From an uncultured Gammaproteobacteria bacterium (GTDB lineage Bacteria; Pseudomonadota; Gammaproteobacteria; Eutrophobiales; Eutrophobiaceae): 64,000 nucleotides of DNA. The position numbers were made by a program, and so were the translations under genes. The first letter of the stretch is position 1, and each line of letters opens with the position of its first letter. Where the stretch lies: assembly GCA_938084745.1 (NCBI GenBank), contig CALKEZ010000005.1, positions 62,001-126,000 of the forward strand, written 5' to 3'. The notes beneath the pieces are model-generated. The model was not told where the DNA came from and ran no database searches. It worked only from the letters and a program-made list of their open reading frames with translations. Shown here one piece after another: positions 18,126 through 27,023 of the stretch.

Positions 18126-20276
18126 TCACCATTCAGACAAGTGTTGTAATTCAGCTGTAGACCAACGTAAGTGTTCAACTTGAATTTTTGCTAATGTCAT
18201 TAACAGTTGAATCGCTGTGTCAGGATAATTCTTGCACAGCTCATCCAGAGCAGTCCGACTGAGAATTAAAAGTTCTGTCCTATGTGTTGCAACAGCACTA
18301 GCCACTCTGGGGCCTGGATTAAGTAATGCCAATTCACCAAAAAAAGAACCCGGCTGACAAGTAGCCAGTCTCTTATGATGATGCTGTGTCGTTGGGAGCT
18401 GGATATCTATTTCGCCACTCAATACTAAATACAATTGGTCTCCATGCTCGCCTGCGGAAAATAATTTTTCCTTTGTTTCCAGTATTCGTTTTTCGAGAAC
18501 TGTGTTCAGGTTGTTCCGTGCTGCATCATTCATGCTTAAGCATAAGTCGTTGTCTTCAAGAGGAATATGGTCATAGAATTTTGTCGGAGTAACATCAAGA
18601 TTTTCAAGCAACATATTTTCAGCATATTCAAGAGCTTCATCTTTCCCATTAAACGTTAAAACCTGAAGCTCCACATTAGAGGAACTCATTTTTTTTATCG
18701 TTTCCTGTAATTGTTCACCCACACCAATTTCCTTATGCACATTACAGAAAATCAATCGTCCACCATTTTTTTGAACGCGTGACCCAATTTGATGAAGAAA
18801 CTTGATAGCGGTTAAGTCTACCTGCAACACTCGGCGTAAATGTAAAATTATATAATTTGGTCCGTTCAGATCATTTGATAATTCCTGCAATAATGTATCT
18901 GCAGTCGCAAAAAAAAGATTCCCGCGCAATTCATACAAGATGATTCTGGCGCCATTTTTTTCAAGTAACTCTCTTTCTTTTACACTGCGGGATCTGACGG
19001 AGCGGATCTGCTCTCCGGTAGAACGAAGATGTACGACAGGCGCCTGAATTTGTGTTCGTATAAAAAGAATTATCGCAATTAAAACACCAAGGCCTACGGC
19101 CATCATCAAATCATAGGCGACGGTTACTGTAGTAACCATGATTGCAATTATCGCATCTTGTCGTGATTTCGGACGTTTTAACCAGGCAATGATATCGAGA
19201 TCAAACATATGTAATGACACCGATAATATAATCCCGGCTAATACACTGATTGGTAAAAGACTACCGGCATCACGTGCGGCAAGAATCAGAATGAAAAACG
19301 TCAGCCCTGCAAAAACCCCTGCCCAGCGTCTGCCGCCTGATTTTACAGCAACAACAGTTGCCCCGGTTGTTCCAGCTGCGGCCATACCACCACTTATGCT
19401 GGTTAAAATCTGTCCTATCCCCTGTCCAACCATTTCCAGGTTTGCGTTATGTCGCAACCCGGTACTGACGTCCGCAATAACTGCTGTAAGTAAAGTATCC
19501 AATGAAGACAATATTGCCAGCGCCAAAGCTGCCGGAATAATGATAGGCCAACGTAAATCATTTAGTATATTTGTTGGTAATTCCAGGCTAACAGAATCAA
19601 TTCTGGGTAATTCACCAATCAACCATTGCGCAGGCAAATCGGCATGATTAAAGCTCGACATAATATGAAAAAATAAACAACCGACTAATAACCCGGCAAT
19701 CGTGCCAGGTAATTTTTTTATATATTTAGGCCCCATATAGGTACTGATTACCGTCAGGGCAGCTGTAGCAAATGGCAACCACCGCCAACTCTCCCACGAC
19801 GCATCAAGACCTTTACCTGATAAAGGATCCATTTGCGAGAGGATCATCAATATTGCCGAACCTGTTAAAAATCCACTGATCACAGGATAAGGAATATACT
19901 TAATTAGTTTACCACCACCGCTCAGACCAATAATGATCTGAAATAGACCGGTACACATGATCACCATGGCCAGGTTAATCAATAAAGCGCCTCCGCTGAC
20001 ATCTGCTTGTGATAATGCAGCAAGCGCTCCACCTAATAACACAAGTGTAGGTCCGGTAGGCGCACTAATTAAGCCGCGTGTACCCCCAAAAAAACCCGAG
20101 ACAGTACAAACAATTGCGGCACCTAAAAGTCCTGCAATGGCACCCTGTGAAGCATCAAAGCCATTTGGCGTTAATAATGCCACTCCAAAAGCCATTGCTT
20201 GCGGCAGAACAACTGCTGAAGCAGCCAAACCACCCCAGACATCACCTGAAGTTAAACCTGTAAAATATTTATTCAT
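18126..20276 (-). CDS. SulP-family anion transporter with STAS and cNMP-binding domains
   Basis: Inner-membrane SLC26/SulP transporter (sulfate, bicarbonate or similar anion), 716 residues, with an unusual three-part build. The membrane domain covers about residues 1-410 (for example VVLPQAMAFGVAL, SAPTGPTLVLLGG). A STAS domain follows (about 440-560, LHLRRVLQVDLTAIKFLHQIG). Last comes a cyclic-nucleotide-binding domain (about 585-700) with the full phosphate-binding cassette FGELALLNPGPRVASA, arginine included, so it should bind cAMP or cGMP. The cyclase-FHA gene lies 13 bp upstream in the same operon, suggesting local second-messenger control of transport. Confidence 0.92.
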   Translation of the reverse strand: MNKYFTGLTSGDVWGGLAASAVVLPQAMAFGVALLTPNGFDASQGAIAGLLGAAIVCTVSGFFGGTRGLISAPTGPTLVLLGGALAALSQADVSGGALLINLAMVIMCTGLFQIIIGLSGGGKLIKYIPYPVISGFLTGSAILMILSQMDPLSGKGLDASWESWRWLPFATAALTVISTYMGPKYIKKLPGTIAGLLVGCLFFHIMSSFNHADLPAQWLIGELPRIDSVSLELPTNILNDLRWPIIIPAALALAILSSLDTLLTAVIADVSTGLRHNANLEMVGQGIGQILTSISGGMAAAGTTGATVVAVKSGGRRWAGVFAGLTFFILILAARDAGSLLPISVLAGIILSVSLHMFDLDIIAWLKRPKSRQDAIIAIMVTTVTVAYDLMMAVGLGVLIAIILFIRTQIQAPVVHLRSTGEQIRSVRSRSVKERELLEKNGARIILYELRGNLFFATADTLLQELSNDLNGPNYIILHLRRVLQVDLTAIKFLHQIGSRVQKNGGRLIFCNVHKEIGVGEQLQETIKKMSSSNVELQVLTFNGKDEALEYAENMLLENLDVTPTKFYDHIPLEDNDLCLSMNDAARNNLNTVLEKRILETKEKLFSAGEHGDQLYLVLSGEIDIQLPTTQHHHKRLATCQPGSFFGELALLNPGPRVASAVATHRTELLILSRTALDELCKNYPDTAIQLLMTLAKIQVEHLRWSTAELQHLSEW

Positions 20277-20289
20277 CTATTTAACTTAA

Positions 20290-21198
20290 CTATATATCTA
20301 CACATCGGAAGATAACTCCAGCATGAGGATCGTTTAACGGCGTACCCCCAAAATATATAGTGCCATGGTCGACAAGCACTTCTTCCTCTCGATGCAAGCG
20401 CAAAGACTTGCCATTTGCAAAATATACAGCAGTTCCGTTTGTACTATTATCATGTAAGTAAAAGAGACCATGTCTATAAATAATCTCTGCATGCGACTTT
20501 GACGTATATTTTCCCTCAACACAGAGATCGTTGTCTTTTTCTCGCCCGATACGACAATGGGTGTGTTCTGAATCAAGGCGAACTTGTTTCCCGGTATAAT
20601 CGAGCAGAAGCGCTTTATGGATTGAATTGTCTACAGAAGTGGACAATTTCCCAATCCTTGTCACCTCTTCATCTGCTTCCCATGGAACCGCATAAACATT
20701 TAGATCGCCAACCCATGCTTCAGCTTCCACAGAATCTATTAATCGGGCATCTTCTTTAAGATCTTCTGATAACGCATCCAGACTTTTACTACTGGTCAGG
20801 ATTTCATCCATTTTGGCCAGTTTGATTATTTGTTGAGCGGTTATTGGTGCTTCACCTATAATTTCAGCACCCCTATATTTTACCGGGCCATAATGCCAGC
20901 CTATTTTCACATGTAATTCACCTATACTGAATCTGCCGAGCTTACTCGCATCACGCAGGGCTTCATGCATTTCCTTTGCCGCCATCATCGCTTTATCTGG
21001 CTTAGGGAATGAGCACATCACCTCATCACCAATAGTTTTAACGACTTCGCCACCCAGACAGGAGGCAACGTCTGACAATATAGACAGGCAAGTCCCTATA
21101 TTCTCACGCGCGACAATATCACCGTGTTGTTCGTAAATATGTGTACTGCCCGAAACATCTGCATACAATATTGCTAATTTTTGAATTGTGTCATTCAT
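20290..21198 (-). CDS. Class III nucleotide cyclase-like protein with C-terminal FHA domain
   Basis: Cytosolic 302-residue fusion. The cyclase-like domain (residues about 5-170) shows the metal-binding ADVSGST and VKTIGDEVM, which contains the purine-selecting Lys and second metal Asp of adenylate cyclases. Where cyclases normally carry the catalytic Asn and Arg (VNxAAR), this protein reads GEAPITAQQIIKL, so both appear replaced and activity is uncertain. The FHA domain (about 205-300) has CRIGREKDNDL, SKSHAEI and NSTNGTAVYF, the phosphothreonine-binding signature. It lies 13 bp upstream of the SulP-cNMP gene, implying a shared signalling role, possibly fed by a Ser/Thr kinase. Confidence 0.88.
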   Translation of the reverse strand: MNDTIQKLAILYADVSGSTHIYEQHGDIVARENIGTCLSILSDVASCLGGEVVKTIGDEVMCSFPKPDKAMMAAKEMHEALRDASKLGRFSIGELHVKIGWHYGPVKYRGAEIIGEAPITAQQIIKLAKMDEILTSSKSLDALSEDLKEDARLIDSVEAEAWVGDLNVYAVPWEADEEVTRIGKLSTSVDNSIHKALLLDYTGKQVRLDSEHTHCRIGREKDNDLCVEGKYTSKSHAEIIYRHGLFYLHDNSTNGTAVYFANGKSLRLHREEEVLVDHGTIYFGGTPLNDPHAGVIFRCVDI

Positions 21199-21450
21199 TA
21201 TTAATATACAAACAAATCATTTTGATGTTTAGCTTAAAATATAATGCCTAAACGATTATTGATTCATATCAAACAACGACTGAAAAAATCCAACGATGAT
21301 AGAATTTTAGTCAATTATAGCTTCCATTCTTGTTCGAGCTTGAACATAAGATATAAACTATTAAGGATGTGGTATTTTCTATTATGGCAACAATATAAAA
21401 AATATGCGGGAAAGGCAGATCATAAAACCCATCTGGTTTTAAACTGGCTA

Positions 21451-22263
21451 TTATTCGAGGTTTCTTGCCTCTGCTGTATCAGGATATTGATTTCGAAGTA
21501 ATAAAGTATAGCTAGACATGTCGTCCTTACAGCCTAATTTTTCACATAGCTGAATTCCAAGCCATAAGCTTTTCGGGGTATGTCTCGCATTATCCTGATA
21601 GCGATCAAAATACTGATGAGATATCTCATACTCATTTTTCTTAAAATAAATTTCCGCCATCTGAAGCAGTGCGTAAGAAAATCGAGGGTTTTTATTCAAT
21701 GCTTGTTTAAAATAGTTTTCTGGTGCTTCAGGTTTACTATTAATTAAACAGGTTCCTGCATTTGTTAGCGCTATTTCTGGTGAATCATATAGTGGATTGT
21801 TAGCCGCTTTCAGAAAAAGAGTCTCTGCTTCATCAGGACGATCTTGATCGCAAAGCAACAAACCATAGTTGTTATATGTTGACGAATCAGATGGGTTTAA
21901 TGAAATGGCTTTTTTAAAATTATTCTCCGATGCGATCGGATCGCCGAGCCGTTGATAAAGCATGCCCAACACATTATAAGCAGGCGCATAATCCGGCTTT
22001 GCCAAAATTGAGCGTTTTAGTCGTGTTAATGCATTTTCGTATGAGCCCTGCCTCATATATTCGATACCAAGATTCATATTAGCAACAGCAACTTCAAGCG
22101 CTTGTGAGTCACGACTTTTCTTTGGGTTATTCAGATCTCTTTCAGCGGCATTATAAGCGGCGTTATTAACTGTTTGTCCAACAGCACCAACGAGTGCCAT
22201 AGGGCCACATCCTGACAATATTGATGTCATTAGTAGTAAAACAATAATGCTTCGGTAACCCAT
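21451..22263 (-). CDS. PilF/PilW-like TPR lipoprotein
   Basis: Outer-membrane lipoprotein of 270 residues related to the type IV pilus pilotin PilF/PilW, which helps assemble the PilQ secretin. The signal ends in the lipobox ILSGC. A spacer is followed by about five TPR units (LGIEYMRQGSYENALTRLKR, YNVLGMLYQRLGDPIASENN, TYNNYGLLLCDQDRPDEAE, ALTNAGTCLI). The YNNYGLLLC and NAGTC features are shared with PilF. An extra region between the lipobox and the first TPR (residues 23-60) is unusual. It is not in the ndk-rlmN-pilF-hisS setting where pilF is often found, and no pil genes are near, so a different secretin or a general TPR role is possible. Confidence 0.75.
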   Translation of the reverse strand: MGYRSIIVLLLMTSILSGCGPMALVGAVGQTVNNAAYNAAERDLNNPKKSRDSQALEVAVANMNLGIEYMRQGSYENALTRLKRSILAKPDYAPAYNVLGMLYQRLGDPIASENNFKKAISLNPSDSSTYNNYGLLLCDQDRPDEAETLFLKAANNPLYDSPEIALTNAGTCLINSKPEAPENYFKQALNKNPRFSYALLQMAEIYFKKNEYEISHQYFDRYQDNARHTPKSLWLGIQLCEKLGCKDDMSSYTLLLRNQYPDTAEARNLE

Positions 22264-22455
22264 CTCTATAGTATAAAACCAATTACTGTTAAACGGATGA
22301 ATATATTATAGGTCTATTGCTCAATAATAGAACAATATGAATTAATTGAGATGTTTAAATACGTATTTTAAACGTGCTACTCGATGCGAATGTTGAATAG
22401 ATTGAAATCAGGTTTATGAATTTATCAGAACAAGATTAATTTATTATCATAAACA

Positions 22456-22490
22456 ATGAAAAAACGGCAGTGCTTTTAAACACTGCCGTT
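22456..22490 (-). terminator. Intrinsic terminator of the katG remnant
   Basis: AACGGCAGTG (22463-22472) and CACTGCCGTT (22481-22490) form a perfect 10-bp stem. On the minus strand it is followed by TTTTTT, a textbook intrinsic terminator 29 bp beyond the katG stop. It survives although the gene is broken, suggesting recent decay. Confidence 0.85.
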
Positions 22491-22518
22491 CCTGTTTTAT
22501 AGCTTACAAAAATATTGA

Positions 22519-23500
<982 letters not shown>

Positions 23501-23529
23501 GCAATCCAGGCACAACCTGCGCCAGTTTA

Positions 23530-23753
23530 GATTCAGTCTAAACATAAAGTGGAATAGAACTTAAAACAAAGGCTTAACTTTTAAATAGCACAATATTTCA
23601 TTTAAGAATCAACCATGAGGCGCACTTTATACAGCTTTAATTACTTTCAAATAAACCATAGCTTGGTTAATATCCAACGGCAAAATTAATGCGGACATAG
23701 TAAAGGCTGGTAGCCTTAGCCATCAGCTTCTCCGACCATAATCAACTATTACA
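23530..23753. other. Non-coding stretch upstream of the katG remnant
   Basis: No convincing gene, RNA or repeat seen. It presumably contains what is left of the katG 5' region after deletion. Confidence 0.4.
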
Positions 23754-24047
23754 TTACGCATGTGAACCAATAACATCCTGAACACTCTGAATATTCTTCG
23801 ATTCATAAATAACCGAAACTGATTTAGAATTAGCACTGCTATCAGCGTTTGATTCAGCACGAGCCCGGCCTATGTAATCCTGTATAGTCATAGGCTCATA
23901 CTCTACTTGACTGAAAATGGTAGTAGACTGGTTATTTGGAGCAATATCCGGCATAACACTATTAATACTAGTCGCAGAAACAGAAGAGCTCGTGGCGAGA
24001 CCTATAACAGCAGTAATTGCAAACATTTTACTTGTAACATTTTTCAT
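23754..24047 (-). CDS. Small secreted hypothetical protein
   Basis: A 97-residue protein with a clean Sec signal peptide (MKNVTSKMFAITAVIGLAT to a VSA cleavage site). The mature part of about 70 residues is Ser/Asn/Gln-rich, mildly acidic and without cysteine, likely flexible; IQDYIGRARAESNADSSAN and IQSVQDVIGSHA resemble each other slightly. ATG 24047 was chosen because GGGAGAAG lies 5-12 bases upstream. It stands alone between the katG remnant and the divergent ccm operon. No family recognised. Confidence 0.65.
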   Translation of the reverse strand: MKNVTSKMFAITAVIGLATSSSVSATSINSVMPDIAPNNQSTTIFSQVEYEPMTIQDYIGRARAESNADSSANSKSVSVIYESKNIQSVQDVIGSHA

Positions 24048-24226
24048 GTGTACTTCTCCCATAATGTTAAAAATAAAAATCGATATAACTAATAGAGAAT
24101 TATTATAGTCACGACGTGATTGATAGCTAATTTTTATTAAAAATACGCCTCATTGAAAATTTATATGGGCATTATTTATGCTGATTAGGAATATGATTGA
24201 AAACTTCTCATGAATTCATCTGCACA

Positions 24227-24241
24227 TTTAACCGGGTTAAA
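24227..24241. promoter_or_regulatory. Palindrome upstream of the ccm operon
   Basis: TTTAACC-G-GGTTAAA is a perfect 15-base palindrome 89 bp before the ccmA start, in the 282-bp divergent gap. It is the best operator candidate for the operon; the regulator is unknown. Confidence 0.35.
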
Positions 24242-24329
24242 AGTTCAATTCGTATTATTCGTAAATATCGAGCTTGATTATGCTGTCAGGTATAATTTTA
24301 AATTAATAAACGTTATTTAAATAAAGCAC

Positions 24330-24974
24330 GTGTCGAAATTCAACGTTAACAATCTGGAATGTATTCGACGGGATAATATCCTGTTTCAAAACCTTAACTT
24401 TGATCTTGAAGACGGTGGATTACTGCAGATTGATGGTGTAAACGGCAGTGGTAAAAGCAGTTTGTTACAAATGTGTGCTGGTTTGATACAGGCGACAGAA
24501 GGGGAAGTCCGATGGAACGGAGAAGATATAAACGACTGCCGTTATCAATTCCAGTCTGACATCCGCTATTTTGGACACACCAATGGTGTTAAAGCGGGAT
24601 TAACAGCATTGGAAAACATGCATGTTATGTATGCACTCTCCGGGGCAAAAACAGCTATAGATTATTCTTTTGTACTAAAGCAGATTGGTCTTGAAGGAAT
24701 GGAGGATATACTTGTAAGTCGAATGTCGGCAGGACAAAAAAGACGTGTCGGTTTGTCCCGTTTTTTCATGAGTGGTTCCAGCTTGTGGTTGCTTGACGAG
24801 CCCTTTAATGCATTGGATAAAGATGGAAAAATAATCATAGAACAATTAATCGTAAATCACTGCCGTGAGGGCGGCATGGTCATCTTTGCAACACACCAGT
24901 CGATTGAAATCGAATCTTATCCCTTACAGCACGTTCACCTGGGCCAGCATAATCAAACAACCCATCATGCGTGA
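24330..24974 (+). CDS. ccmA: Heme/c-type cytochrome exporter ATPase CcmA
   Basis: ATPase subunit of the CcmABCD complex, which releases holo-CcmE for cytochrome c maturation. The 214-residue product has Walker A GVNGSGKSSLL, signature MSAGQKRRVGLSRF (the AGQ-RR form is typical of CcmA), Walker B LWLLDEPFNALD and a switch His in FATHQSIE. The start is a GTG at 24330 with no clear ribosome site; no better ATG preserves the N-terminus. It overlaps ccmB by 8 bp and opens the ccm operon. Confidence 0.96.
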   Translation: MSKFNVNNLECIRRDNILFQNLNFDLEDGGLLQIDGVNGSGKSSLLQMCAGLIQATEGEVRWNGEDINDCRYQFQSDIRYFGHTNGVKAGLTALENMHVMYALSGAKTAIDYSFVLKQIGLEGMEDILVSRMSAGQKRRVGLSRFFMSGSSLWLLDEPFNALDKDGKIIIEQLIVNHCREGGMVIFATHQSIEIESYPLQHVHLGQHNQTTHHA

Positions 24975-25641
24975 ATATCTAAATATCTTTTTCGTGATAC
25001 TGCGACGCGACTTGATACTCGCCTTTCGAAATAAAGCAGAATTAATTAACCCCCTTATGTTTTTTGTTATTGTCATTGTCTTATTTCCTTTGGCTTTTGG
25101 TTCTGACTCGGCATTATTGAAACAACTTACATCCGGCATTATTTGGGTAACCGCATTGTTGGCAACCTGTCTCTCGCTTGAAACTATTTTTCGTTCTGAT
25201 TTTGAAGATGGTTCGATTGAACAATTTTCACTGTCGCGCTATCCACTGACCCTGTTAGTCAGCGCAAAAATCCTGGCGCACTGGATGACCTTTAGCATAC
25301 CTTTGATAGTAATCGCTTTATTCACTGGCATCGTATTATCCTTATCGAGTCAAACAATATCAGCCTTGTTCATCACCCTGTTACTTGGTACTCCGGTATT
25401 GAGCCTAATTGGTGCAATTACAGTTGCCTTAACAATCGGCTTGCGAGGTGGTATGTTACTTAGCTTACTAATTTTACCCTTGTATATGCCAATCCTGATT
25501 TTTTCTATGCTAGCTATTCAAAATGCCGCGGTAGGCCAATCAATCACTGCCGAGCTTTACTTTTTAGCGGGAATCCTTGTGCTTGCAATAACGCTGGCAC
25601 CGATAGCAACAGCAGCAGCCTTGAGGATCAGATTAAGTTAA
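24967..25641 (+). CDS. ccmB: Heme exporter membrane subunit CcmB
   Basis: Six-helix inner-membrane partner of CcmA, 224 residues. The N-terminus FFVILRRDLILAFRNKAELINPLMFF is the conserved CcmB opening, followed by LATCLSLETIFRSDFEDGSIEQ. The ATG at 24967, inside the end of ccmA, is the correct start; the longer open frame upstream is only overlap with ccmA. The stop overlaps the ccmC start (TAATG). Confidence 0.96.
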   Translation: MREYLNIFFVILRRDLILAFRNKAELINPLMFFVIVIVLFPLAFGSDSALLKQLTSGIIWVTALLATCLSLETIFRSDFEDGSIEQFSLSRYPLTLLVSAKILAHWMTFSIPLIVIALFTGIVLSLSSQTISALFITLLLGTPVLSLIGAITVALTIGLRGGMLLSLLILPLYMPILIFSMLAIQNAAVGQSITAELYFLAGILVLAITLAPIATAAALRIRLS

Positions 25642-26396
25642 TGAAGTTACCCAGATGGATTCACCAATTTGGTTCGCCAAAATATTTCTATGAACTATCG
25701 TTATGGCTATCGCGATGGGTTGCGATCGTTTGCGTTATTTGTTTTGTGTGTGGCCTCTACGGTGGACTGGTTTTAGCGCCTGCCGACTATCAACAAGGCG
25801 ATAGTTTCAGAATCATGTACATTCATGTGCCCTCTGCCTGGATGTCACTCTTTATCTATATGGTAATGGCCGTAGCCGGTGGCATAGGTCTTATATGGCG
25901 CATTAAACTTGCGGAGATAGTTGCACGTAGTAGCGCACCAATAGGTGCTTCCTTTACTTTTCTGGCATTAGTCACCGGCGCTATCTGGGGCAAACCCATG
26001 TGGGGCACATGGTGGGTATGGGATGCCCGCTTAACGTCGGAACTGATTTTATTATTTTTGTATCTTGGTTATATCGCATTACAGTCCGCATTCGAAGACC
26101 GACGTGTTGCTGCACGCGCCGGAGCAATCCTTGCGCTGGTCGGAATAGTCAATATTCCGATTATTCATTATTCAGTAGAATGGTGGAGTACGCTGCATCA
26201 AGGCCCTACTATTACAAAGATGGACAAACCCTCTATTCACTTAAGCATGTTGATTCCGTTGTTATTTATGGTACTTGCGTTTAAAACTTTCTTTATTTCA
26301 ACGCTTCTAATAAGAGCACGCAGTGAAATACTGGAATATGAATGTAATGCCTCCTGGGTCAAACAATTATTAGGATCAAATAATGTCACTAAATGA
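25641..26396 (+). CDS. ccmC: Heme transporter/handling protein CcmC
   Basis: Inner-membrane protein that loads heme onto CcmE, 251 residues with six helices. The tryptophan-rich periplasmic signature WGTWWVWDARLTSELIL is present, flanked by the two heme-ligand histidines in YIHVPSAW and in the IIHYSVEWW region. It overlaps ccmB by one base and ccmD by 14 bases. Confidence 0.97.
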   Translation: MKLPRWIHQFGSPKYFYELSLWLSRWVAIVCVICFVCGLYGGLVLAPADYQQGDSFRIMYIHVPSAWMSLFIYMVMAVAGGIGLIWRIKLAEIVARSSAPIGASFTFLALVTGAIWGKPMWGTWWVWDARLTSELILLFLYLGYIALQSAFEDRRVAARAGAILALVGIVNIPIIHYSVEWWSTLHQGPTITKMDKPSIHLSMLIPLLFMVLAFKTFFISTLLIRARSEILEYECNASWVKQLLGSNNVTK

Positions 26397-26568
26397 ATTT
26401 TTGTCTATGGGCGGATACGGTACTTACGTCTGGTCTTCATATGGAATAAGTGCCCTGGTCTTATTCATCAATGTCATTCAGCCAGTATTAAGAGAACGCA
26501 AGACGGTGCGTGAACTGCAAAAACGATTTCAGACTATGCAACAGCATCAACCGGATTCAAAATCATGA
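26383..26568 (+). CDS. ccmD: CcmD, small subunit of the CcmABCD complex
   Basis: A 61-residue single-pass membrane protein that helps release CcmE from CcmC. It shows the conserved GGYGTYVWSSYGISALVL segment and a charged cytoplasmic tail (RERKTVRELQKR). It starts inside the end of ccmC and its stop overlaps the ccmE start. Confidence 0.93.
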   Translation: MSLNEFLSMGGYGTYVWSSYGISALVLFINVIQPVLRERKTVRELQKRFQTMQQHQPDSKS

Positions 26569-27023
26569 CACCCAGAAAAAAACGCATTGCCATTGTTATC
26601 GCGATACTGGCAGGGATGGCTATTGCCGCTGCATTAATTCTGACGGCATTTGAAAAAAACCTGTTGTACTTTTACAGTCCAACCCAGATAGTCAATGGTG
26701 AGGCGCCAGACTCCCGGTCTTTCCGTATCGGCGGTTTGGTAATGACCGATAGTGTTAAACGTAATAAAGACACGCTGGACGTCAGTTTCATATTAACCGA
26801 TACAATTAACGAGATAGAAGTTGTCTACAACGGTATACTTCCGGATCTTTTTCGAGAAGGCCAAGGCATTGTCGCTAACGGTAAACTTGACGAAAACAAA
26901 CTCTTTCAGGCGGATGAAGTACTGGCGAAACATGATGAAAATTATATGCCCCCTGAAGTTGCACAAGCCTTAAAAGAAGCTGGTGCCGAAATTCCACATC
27001 AACAATACGATACAACACAATGA
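26565..27023 (+). CDS. ccmE: Periplasmic heme chaperone CcmE
   Basis: Membrane-anchored heme chaperone, 152 residues. An N-terminal anchor (IAIVIAILAGMAIAAALIL) is followed by an OB-fold domain with FRIGGLVM and DLFREGQGIVANGKL. The heme-binding motif is HDENY (H123, Y127), the standard His type rather than the Cys variant. It overlaps ccmD and ccmF by 4 bp each. Confidence 0.97.
   Translation: MTPRKKRIAIVIAILAGMAIAAALILTAFEKNLLYFYSPTQIVNGEAPDSRSFRIGGLVMTDSVKRNKDTLDVSFILTDTINEIEVVYNGILPDLFREGQGIVANGKLDENKLFQADEVLAKHDENYMPPEVAQALKEAGAEIPHQQYDTTQ

Noticed and set aside
21244-21501. 85-residue plus-strand ORF
   Set aside because: No ribosome site, no recognisable motif, Cys/Leu/Ile-rich composition, and its end runs antisense into the PilF-like gene.
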